In this document: one piece after another, positions 1 to 10,000 of the stretch
How positions within the stretch are numbered: the first letter of the stretch is position 1
Layout: each line of letters opens with the position of its first letter
Assembly (NCBI GenBank): GCA_029561555.1
Contig: JAKQXH010000053.1
Coordinates: forward strand, 1 to 34,626
DNA from: Candidatus Omnitrophota bacterium
GTDB taxonomy: Bacteria; Omnitrophota; Omnitrophia; Omnitrophales; Omnitrophaceae
Length of the DNA: 34,626 bases
Reading direction: 5' to 3'
The notes under the pieces: generated by a model
What the model saw: the letters and a program-made list of their open reading frames with translations, nothing else
Told to the model about the DNA's origin: nothing
Database searches by the model: none
Translations under genes and position numbers: made by a program

Positions 1-1
1 T

Positions 2-73
2 GAAACCGAAAGTGAAGGGCTGACAAAATTCCGTTTGACCGGACCGGAAGGATTGCCCGGTTGCGTAAAATAA
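2..73 (+). CDS. C-terminal end of an unidentified upstream gene (partial)
   Basis: An open frame enters from the left edge and stops at TAA 71-73, giving the last 23 residues, which end in GLPGCVK. A strong hairpin terminator begins at the stop codon, which is what one expects after a real gene. The fragment is too short to assign to a family. The frame could be open by chance, so the call rests mainly on the terminator position. Confidence 0.45.
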   Translation, partial: ETESEGLTKFRLTGPEGLPGCVK

Positions 74-102
74 AAAAGGCCGGATTTTCTCCGGCCTTTT
101 TT
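72..102. terminator. Bidirectional rho-independent terminator
   Basis: A perfect 12-bp stem (AAAAAAGGCCGG at 72-83 and CCGGCCTTTTTT at 91-102) encloses a 7-nt loop. The GC core is flanked by an A run on one side and a T run on the other, so it can end transcription in both directions. It sits between the plus-strand gene ending at 73 and the minus-strand rubrerythrin ending at 138. Confidence 0.9.
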
Positions 103-137
103 ATTTCTAAATCAAGAATCGATATTCCGCGTAACGC

Positions 138-785
138 TTAACTTACGGGCATAAACTTCTCGGTAGGTTCTCCGCAAATTGGGCATTGCGGGCCCGGAAT
201 CGGGCTTACGACATTTCCGCAGACGGGGCAGACGTAGAAATCTTTTTTCGCGCCTTTTTCCGTCTCCAGATTATCAAGCGCTTCTTTGTACAGTTTTGCA
301 TGTACCGTTTCGGCGGCCAGCGCGTGCTCGAATGACTCGACGGCCTCCTCGTTTTTTTCTTTTCCCGCCTGGGCGAGGAACGCGGGATACATTTCCCGGC
401 TTTCGTAAGTTTCGCCTTTGATCGCGGCTTCCAGATTTTCCCGGGTTGTTTTGACGACCGGGGTTTCGATCGTGGCTTTCGGAGTCCCGCCGAGATTTTC
501 AATAGCTTTGGCGTGATGTTCAAAATGCACTTGCTCCGCTCTGGCGGCGGCCCTGAAAAGGCTTGCTACCGATCCGTAGCCCTCTTCGTCGGCTTTCTTC
601 GCGAATTCGAGGTACCGGGCATGGGCGTTATTCTCGCCGTTATATGCCGCCATTAGATTATCCAGCGTCGATTGGACGGCCGGTCCGGTTGCCTGTTCGG
701 CGGCTTGAATCGAACCGACGGCGGCAAGGAAGAATGCAAGAACGATACCCAACAGTATGGCTGATTTCTTGACTGAGCTTTTCAT
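138..785 (-). CDS. Exported rubrerythrin
   Basis: A diiron peroxidase-type protein of 215 residues. Residues 1 to about 29 form a Sec signal peptide: a lysine-rich start, a hydrophobic core, and a likely cut near SIQAA. The four-helix rubrerythrin domain follows, with its two ExxH-type halves (ARAEQVHFEHH and LAAETVHAKLY). A C-terminal rubredoxin-like knuckle has CPVCG at 186-190 and CPICG at 201-205. Rubrerythrins reduce hydrogen peroxide in anaerobes and are normally cytoplasmic, so export is unusual. The start at 785 was chosen over an upstream in-frame ATG at 842 because it has an AAGGAG Shine-Dalgarno sequence and begins the signal peptide. The gene is divergent from the giant gene. A second rubrerythrin without a signal lies at 28521-29021. 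Its electron donor in the periplasm is unknown. Confidence 0.9.
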   Translation of the reverse strand: MKSSVKKSAILLGIVLAFFLAAVGSIQAAEQATGPAVQSTLDNLMAAYNGENNAHARYLEFAKKADEEGYGSVASLFRAAARAEQVHFEHHAKAIENLGGTPKATIETPVVKTTRENLEAAIKGETYESREMYPAFLAQAGKEKNEEAVESFEHALAAETVHAKLYKEALDNLETEKGAKKDFYVCPVCGNVVSPIPGPQCPICGEPTEKFMPVS

Positions 786-953
786 CGTTTCTCCTTTGGA
801 ACTGGTTAAAAGATCCAGCAAACAGGGTAATACTATAGCCAAAGTCTGCCCAATTACTACTTTTATTGTTTGAAAACTTCGTTGAAGAACCGGCTGAATG
901 GAAATACGCGTAAGTCAAAGCCTATCCACGCGATACGTTAATTGCATATCCAA

Positions 954-982
954 TTGATATTATTGCAGTTAAAGTGTATACT
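954..982 (+). promoter_or_regulatory. Sigma-70-type promoter of the giant gene
   Basis: TTGATA at 954-959, a 17-bp spacer, and TATACT at 977-982. This predicts a start near 989 and a leader of about 50 nt before the ATG at 1041. The surrounding 850-1020 stretch is AT-rich, as expected of a divergent promoter region. The boxes match the consensus well but are read by eye only. Confidence 0.6.
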
Positions 983-1040
983 TATTATAGTTATTAAATT
1001 TACTAAAATAACTAAGTCTTTCAGAAAAGAAGCTCAAGCG

Positions 1041-4000
1041 ATGAATATCAAAAAGATACTGACAACGCTTCTGATTCCATTATTTACTCTTCAAACTGTC
1101 TGCGCTGCATCTCCGATTCCTTTAACTTCCGAGGCGGCCGTTGATTTTGAGAGATCTCCTAAACTTCAAATTTCGATTCCTTCAGAAATTGGAATGCTGG
1201 AAGATTTGAAAACCGCGTCTGCCGAGAGGGGAATGATTATCCATATTCAGGACGCGCATGGCAATATCCCGGTTCAGAAAAATATCGGCAACGCACTGCG
1301 GTATTTTACGGAACAGTACGGCATCCGGCAGATTTTTCTCGAGGGGACTCATGAATTTTTACGGCCGGAGTATCTTGATTTCTTTTCCGACCGGAATCTG
1401 AATAAGACGCTGGAACGGAAGCTTCTCGAACGGGGAGAATTGAACGGGGCGGAAAGCTTTCTTCTGGACTTGCAACGGAATATTTCCGGCAAAAGCGGCC
1501 CTGAAGTTCAGATCTTGGGGCTTGAAGATTCCGAGCTTTATCGCGAAGCGTTCGGGCTTTTCCGGGAAGTTTTGTCGGAGAAACCCCGGTCCGAAACATT
1601 TCTTTCCGAATTGGATTCCGGATTTGAAAAGCTTGGCGGCCGCTTGTTTGCAAAAGACCTGCGCCGGTTTATGAAATCCTGGAAACAGTTCGGGGAAAAC
1701 GAGTCCGGATTGCTGCGTTTCGCAAAGTCCGTCCGGAAGGCCGCCCGGAAAGTTCTCGATTTAGACTTTTCCGATTCCCGGATTCAGGCGGAATATCCCG
1801 CTTTTCTGAGGTTTGTGAAACTTCAGGACATAAACGGGACGACCGATCTCAAGGCGGCCGAAACCGAGCGGGAGTCTTTTCTCGGCGAATTGGAAGGGAA
1901 GATTGATCCCGTTTTATGGAATGAGATCCGGGATGTTTTGACCGCGCGGGAGACCGAAGCCCCCGCGAATCCGAGGTTTGTTTTTGAAAAATTATATGCC
2001 GAAATGCCGGGGAGGGTTCAATTTAAAAAACGGCCGAATCTGGCAGGCTATATTTCCGGCCTTATCCTTCGCTCGGAACTCGACTCCGCCGAATTATTCC
2101 GTGAAATCGATTCTCTTGCGCTTCGCATTATGAACCGTCTCGCGGATTCCGGGGGATCCAGGCAGCTTGTCGGGTTGATGCGGAGAACGGCGCTGTTCCG
2201 GAAATTACTTTTTCTTGAGCTGACCCGGGCGGAGTATCAGGAAGTTCGCCGGAATCTTGCCGCATTTCATCCGGTCGGGATTGTCCATGAGGCGGAAGTC
2301 TTGGGGGGCGGAGAAGTCCGGATGCCGGACCTTTCCCGCATTGAAAAACCTTTTCGTGCGGCATTAAAATTTTATGAAACAGCCGGACGGCGGGAAGCGC
2401 AATTTCTCAATTCGGTTTTGCGTGCGATGGATGCCTCCTCTCAGAGGGTGGTGATTGTCGTGACGGGTGGATTTCACGCGGCAGGGATGCAGGACTTATT
2501 TCTAAAGGAAGGTATTTCCTGCCTTTCTTTTAGGCCTCGCGGCGGAAATCCTATCGAAGGGAGTGAAGGGCTGGACCAGTATTTGAAGGCGATGCTGGCC
2601 GAGGAGTCCCAGATCATGCTGTTTCCTCAGTTGATTTCAGATAGAGGACAGATGGCTCTCGGGGGAGAAGGTTATGTGAAGGGGCGCTACAGCAGATTGA
2701 CGGGCGATATTCGTGAAATATGGGGGCAGAATGGGAGACCGGGGATCCGCTTCAGGAATAGAGCACTTCGCAAAATGGCCGAAAGTACGTTTCCTGAGTT
2801 GATTCCCTCTATTGCGGGTTCGCGCGAAGGCCCGCTTGCCGAAGCGGCGAGCTTGGGCGATTTTTCCGCCGCTTTCGGGGAGATTCGCACTCTCCTGCAT
2901 GAACAGAAATACCCGGAGGCGGACGCGAAACTGGCGGCGTTAGCCGGCCCTTTTTTGGATTCCGTTCTCGGAAGGCCTTTTTCCGAATTGTCGGCACAGG
3001 AATTGGCCTCTTATTTCGCTTTGAAATTAATGCAGAAAGTTTCCCGGAATCCCGCTCAATTTTTTCATGCCGGAACTCTTTCGAACAGCGCCCAGCTTTT
3101 GCTTGTGACAAGAGACGGAAAAGTCCTGACGCAGAAGAGAGGTCCTTATAAGAGATTGTTCCAGTCCAAGAAAACCGTTTCCGCGTCCGCGTTTGTGGCG
3201 CCGGAGGAACAGGGGGAACGGATTGAGGAGAAACTGGCCGCGGCTGCGGGAAAAGAGACAGGCCTGAGTCTGACCCGGAACCGACTGGTTCGTATCGGAG
3301 ACGTGAACGGCTATGCGGGCTATTTGAGAAGCTACGATTTTCAGGCATTCAGCGATGAGGAGGCCGAGAAGCTTCGCGCGGCGGCCGAAAAAATCGCCGG
3401 TGAAAATCCTCAGATGCCGGACGGAGTCCTCCTGGACTATGATCCGGTGAAAAGGGCCTTGGTGGTGTACGTTCTCAAGAGCGACGAGTCCTTGAAGCGG
3501 AGGATGGATGAGATCGCGGCTCGCATCATGAAAGAAAGCGGGATTGCTTATTTCAATCCGGTGGATAACCCCGAAAAAACTTCTCTTTATGTCTGCGTGT
3601 TGAAACCGGAGGAAGAAGCGGCAATCCGGGAAAGGATTTCGCAAAAAGAAGAAATGGACCCTTCGTCGGAAACCGACGAAGGGCTTCTTAAAACGGCAGA
3701 TTCGGACGAGATGAATTTCGATGACTTGGGCGAGATCTTGGCTGCGTTCGGGCAAGATCCCCGCCAGTTTGCGGGTGATTTGACCGCCCAGTATTTCGGA
3801 GACGAAAGGACGGCGGAATTGCTCCGGAGAATCACCCGTGCCGCGGGGGAAGTCGAAAAATACGAAGCTCAGGGGCAGCGGTATTTGCGGGGCGATCTAA
3901 AAACTCCTACCGAAAGTTTTGTAAGGTTTCTACGGAAATCGGATGCCGGGCTCGACCTTGCGAATTTGTCTCCGGAAAGGAGACGGGCACTTCTGACTTT

Positions 4001-7000
4001 GGCGATCGATTATTTAATCGAAGCCAAACGGCGGGGCGAGAAAATCGGCGTTTCGGTTCCCGTGGCGGGCGCTATGTCGAGAATGGGCATCGGCGACATC
4101 TGGCCCGAAATTTATTCGCTCGCGCAGTCGGAGGCGCCGGAGCGATTCGGGTCTCCCGAGGAAGGAGCCGCCGGATTGCCGCATGCCAAAGCTCTGTTGC
4201 CCGCCGCGAAAATCGACGGGAGATGGTTTGATTTTTTTGAATATGTGATGCTGAATGTCCGCACGGTGAATCGGCAACTGGCCGAAATGGGGCTCGGGGA
4301 ACCGTTTTTCCCCAAGTTCCTGGATAGTGAAGCGTATCATCCGGGTTTTGAAAATCATCCGGTTCATCCAGAAGACGCTCTGTTTTTCCCTCAGCCGCTG
4401 GGACTGCCCATCGCGGCAAGCGTCGATGAAGTCCGGGCCAATGCCGGCAAATTCGATTCCGAAGAGGATTACCGATATGCGCTGGACTTTGCCGAGCGCA
4501 ATCAAGGCCGGCCTCTCGTTGAATTCCAGCCGGTTCCCGAAGGGCACGGCGAGTATTATCACCAGCATTTGACGCCTTTGGCGGATTATGGGGGACAAAC
4601 GATGTATCAGCTGATGCGTGACCGGCATTCGGTCTATGAATATATGCACAATATCGACAATATGGCGGCGGTGGACGAAGACTGGTTTGTGCTATTCGGA
4701 TACATGCTGGAGCAGGGGCTTGATGCATTGGTCGAAGGATCGGTCCGCTTGGCGGGAACGGCCGGGGCAGGGGGCGGTTTTGCATTGGACGCGGACGGTA
4801 AAGTGAAAATTCCCCGGGATGACGTGATTCGGGCCACAATCGCGGAGGGGCTTTATGATCCTCTTGCAGACGAGAGGTTACATAATCCGGAAGGGAACGA
4901 TCCTCCGCTTATGAACAATGCGTCGATAATCGCGAAAACGGACAGCCTGTTTGAGGCTTTGTACGGTTCGGACGACGAAATTGCCGCTGCGCTCGAAGAT
5001 CCGAGCGGACAACAACTTCGGGATTTGGCGCAGCGGGGGCGTGAAAAGATGGGAATTCTTCCTCCTTTCAAAGTGATGAAAGATTCCGCGGGGCGTCCTG
5101 TTGGAGTCAAGATCCTCGAGACCGAATCATGGAATGTTGTCGGACTAATGGAAAGAACCGGCGTTGCGCTAGTCCCGTCGGCGCGGGATGCGGGAGAAGA
5201 AGTCCGGCGTTCCGGCCTGCCGGTCACGAAAGAAAATGTCCGGGATTCTGATCTGGCCGGAAAAAGCCGGTTCGATCCGCTCAAAGCGAAGGAGAATTTC
5301 GATGATCCGGAACTTCAGGGAGCCCGGGAACGGGCGGTTCGAAAAGTCGTCCGGGGAGAACTATTTTCTCAGGCGTTCCGGGATTTGGTTGCGGAGCGGA
5401 TTCAAGCGAGCAGTCTCGGGAGCGGAGAGGAATTGCTCGGCGAGGCCCGTCAACTGATGCATGAAGGTCGGTATGACGAGGCGAAGGATATTTTGGCGGC
5501 CGCGACCTCGGAAATTGAGGGGAAGGTCCTCGGCAGAAAATTTGCCGAACTGGATCCGGGTGATGTCGCCAACTATTTCGCACTTCAGCTGATGAAAAAG
5601 GTCGCGAAAAAGCCGGGGCAATTTTTCCACGACGGGGAAGTCTCTCATAGCGCACAGGTGCTTTTACTGGGCGGCAAAGGGAAGGTTCTTGTCCAGAGAA
5701 GGGGTCCGTACAAGAGGTTATTTCAATCCAAAATGACGGTTTCCGCATCTACATTTGTTGTTCCCGGAATGTCGGCGGATGAGATCCAGGGGAAAGCCGT
5801 ATCGGCGCTTACCGGCGAAACAGGTCTTCAAATTGATAAAGCCCGGCTTGAGCGAATCGGAGAGGTGAATGGCCACAATGGTTATCTGGAAAGCTATGAT
5901 TTTCAGGCTTTTACCGATGAAGAAGCCGAACGATTGAGGATTGCGTTCGAAAAGAGTCGGAGGAGCAATTGGGCGAGGGAGGGCAAACTTTTTTTTGATT
6001 ATGACCCTGTGAAGAGAGCTTTAATAGCTTATGTCCAGGAGAATAATCCCGCTTTTTGCATGGAACTTTATTTGACGATCCTCCAAATTATGGAAGAAAG
6101 CGGCATCCCTTATTTCAACCCCGTGAGAAACCCGGAGCGGACGACTTTGTTTGTCTGCCGTCTTTCTCCCGAAGAAGAAGAACAATTGCGTCTCCGGACG
6201 GATGTCGCCATTTCGCCGATTGACCCGGAATCGGCGGTCGATGAAAGTCTGCTGAAAAAACTGGATTCGGATGAGATGCGGTTTGAAAGCTTCCGGGACA
6301 TAACGGTAGGGTTCCGGAACGATCCGACGCAGTTTGCGGGAGATTTGACGGCGCAATATTTCGGGCGGGATTCCGTAGTGGCCGAAATCGACGGGTTTTT
6401 ACAAATTCCTCCGGCGGAGGAGGAGAAGGATCCGGTGGCGTTGAGGATTACCCAATGGAGTCTTGAAGTCAATGAGCATGCTACGAAAAGAGATCAGGAA
6501 GAAGTCCGGAAAATGCACGAAAGGCTCAAGCAGCTTGCCGGGGGCAAGGGCTACAATTTGATGATTCTCCAACAGCTTTCGCGGGGAAAGACCTGGAAAG
6601 TCCCGGAAGGTTTTGTCGTGACGACGAGACTTTACGATGAATTGGTTCTCGGGGACCCGGCAATTCACGAAAAAATCAAACTCTTGGACGAATTATCGAG
6701 AAAATACCGCTCTTTCAAGGCGGTCAAGGAAGCGATTCTTGAAGGCGGTGAGCAGGAGGGGGCCGGCGGGACAGGCACAGCGGCCGAAAGGTTGGGGACG
6801 CCCGAGAAAATGATGCTGGCCTCGATTGAAATTCTCATTAAGGAATGCAGGTCGGAAATTGAGGAGCTTGCCGGACAAATCGAACAGGCAATTTTAGAGG
6901 GGAAAATTCCCGAAAAGTTCGAGCGGCAGTTTGAGGAAGAATTTCGCAGGCTCGGCGGAGCGGTTTATGTAAGAAGTTCGGCGACCGTTGAGGATTCCAA

Positions 7001-10000
7001 GAAAACGGCTGCGGCGGGACAGGGACATACAGAAGGACATATCCGGAGCTGGCCTAAGGCGAGGGAGGAGATTAAAAAAGTTATTGCCAGCCTTTTTGCG
7101 AGCGGGTTTGTCATGAATCGAGTGGATTCGGAAGACTTTCGTTCTCACTTGGACGCTAAAATGGCGGTGGTGGTTCAGAAAGCCATCGATTCACGCGCAT
7201 CGGGGACGGCGTTTTCCTTTGATCCGGCGATTCACAGCCCCGTTATTAAAGTCAGCGCCATTCACGGTTTGGGTGAAGGAGCGGTTCAGGGTAATGCGGG
7301 GATTGACGAATGGTATGTGGCACCGGACGCTCAGCATATTTTCGAAAGAAATATCGCGGATAAAAGCAAGGGAGAGAAATTTGTTCCCGCGGATCCCGAC
7401 GGAACGAAAAAAGTTCCGATGACGGAGGAGGAAAAAGCAAAACCGGCTTTGAGCGATGAAGAAGCCAGGGAAGTCGGACGGGCGGTGCGCGAAATCTACG
7501 CGAATTACGCCGCAAACGAGAGAGGATTTGCCGTTGACTGTGAATTCGCGTTCGACAAAAGTGGAAATCTTTTTCTGACGCAGACGCGTCCTGAGACGAC
7601 ATTTAATCCCTCGGCGGATGTGATCGAGATTGAAGTGGTGGATGAGAGCGGCGTGCCTCCGGGAACGGAAAAAATCCGGTTCGAGGGCGCTATTTCCGGT
7701 AGCCAGGGGGTGGTGAGGGGCCCGCTTCAGGTCCTTGCGCTGCCTAGTGGGGTTAGTGATCAGGATTTGAGCCGTGCTATCGGTGAAGCGCTTAGCAAGG
7801 TCCGGTCCGGCGTGATTCTCGTGACGAACAACACCGATAATAAATGGAACGCGGTTTTTGACCGAATCAGCGGCGTGGTGACGAACGCGGGAGACGCGCT
7901 GAGCCACGCGAGCATTAACGCGCGCGAGAGGCATTTTCCGGCTTTGGTCAAAACCGGCGATGCGACCGACCGGCTTGAAGTTTTTGACGGGAAAATGGCT
8001 GTTCTCGACGCGCATGGAAAGACGATTTATATCACGGACAAGGAACTTCCGACCCGGATTGAGACGATACATAAAAAGATCTGGCTTCCGTCCGACCAGG
8101 TTCGGCATATTGCTCCCGGCGAACAGGTTCTCCATCGGGATATTGAGCGACGTTGGAGAGAACTTGATCGATCCGGGAAAATTACAATGATTGATTTTGA
8201 GGGGCGCTGGAGGGGAAGGCCGAAGGCTCCCTACGGCTATTTCGAACTGGATTATTATGAGAGGGCTTTCAGGGAACTTCCCCAAATGCTCGAAGAATTG
8301 TTTCGCCGGAGAGGAGAGGCCGTGCCGGTTCCGTTCGTCGTTCCGGACCTGAAGATTAAGCAAAGGATTATTTATTCACGGTTTTTAACCAGCCTTTTGG
8401 GAACGATCCGTCCTCTTCAGGCGCTGAGTTTTGAGCAGTTGAAAACAATCCTTGAAGAACGCGAAAAAGTGTTCGCGGAGATGGAGGAATTCGCTTCTCC
8501 TCTTCAGCGTATTGACGCCGGAAATGTGAAAGAGGTGATGGATTATCTTGTGAAAGGGCTGGCCTGGATGCATATGTCGCGGGCGTATCATGAAGTGGTG
8601 ACCCAAAGCACGGAGACTTTGTGTCTGGATTATATCGATCCGGATTATCACAAGGTTTTCCAGACTCAGGCGCTCGAATTGACGCCTCGGGATGAACGGA
8701 TTTGGAAAAGGAACGTTTTAGTGGATGAAGCGCAGAAGGAAAGAATGGTGATCCGGGCGCTGGCGGAACGCGAGGAAGGACTGATTCAGAGATTGGAGCA
8801 AATTGTCGTCGCGGGAGGGGAGGAATCGGTTGCGGAAGCGTTGAAATTGCTTGAAGAACAGTATCCCGAACTTTACGGAAGAATGCTGAATCATTGCAGG
8901 AATTTTAAACTGGGAGAGACAGAGGATATTCGCGTTTTTGATGATCTCGGGAAAATTCTGGGGGCTATTTTGAAAATCAAGTCTCCTGATTCCAAAGATC
9001 TTGCGCGATACGTGAGGCATTATTTGTGGGAGACCGACGAAAAGGGACAGGAAAGGCCCGTTTCTTCTCATGACGCTTTCCTAAGAATTCAGAAAGAAGA
9101 TGAAGATCTGGCATTGATTTTGGAGCATTTCCGAGAGAGGCCCGAATTTCTTGCATTCGAAACGATGGAAGAATTTCTCGAGCATTTAAGGAGCGTCTGG
9201 ATTGCCGAGAGTACGGCAAATAGCGAGATCCTGGAAATTCTCAAGGCTTATTCTTCCATGAGGGATGGGATTTCGTTCTCGGCTCAGGAGAGAACGGCCC
9301 TTGAAAGCCAGCATCAGCTGATTACCCGCTATCAGCGGCGTATTGCGCCTTTGATGGTAGAAGCGGTCAAGCAATGGCCGGATATTTTTACCGGTGAAGG
9401 GGGCGAGAATCTTGTTTTCGATATTTCAACGGCGGAATTTAGCGCGTTATTTTTTGATCCGAACGCGCCTCAATATATCCAAAAGACGTTTGAACGGCGA
9501 AAAATCGAGGAAGAGGCCGAAGAGAATCTGGAAATGACATGGGGGAGTGATCCCGAGGAGGCCTTGACGGGTTATCGCGAACGGGTCGCCGTAATTTTGA
9601 AAATATTGGGAGAGCAAGAAAACGCTGCGGCGGATCAAAACGTTCGGAAGTATTATGAGAGTGAAAGAGAGAAGTGGGCTTTGCGCCTGCAAGAACGGGA
9701 AGAACTTGCCGCGCATGAAACGATTGAGGATCTTGGCCATTTGCGGGGGAATGCGGAATTGGAATTTTTCAGAGCGCATATGCAGAAAAATCCTTCCGTA
9801 ATCGATCAGCGAAGACTTGAGACAAGAGTCCTACAATTTATGGATCGGTTGGATAGCGATCGAATGCGGGATCTCGGACGCCGGATTACGGAAGGGAGTC
9901 CTTCGGCATCGAAAATCCGTGAAACCTTGAGCGAAGCAGGATTCTTCGGTTGGCAGGAAAGAGTGGTTCAATGGGGGGAGGCATGGCGCTTGCAGTCGGG

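Noticed and set aside
7191..8363. A minus-strand frame of 390 codons opposite the PEP-synthase-like region
   Set aside because: The opposite strand has clear ATP-grasp and phosphohistidine motifs; the minus frame shows no domain and has an unlikely composition.
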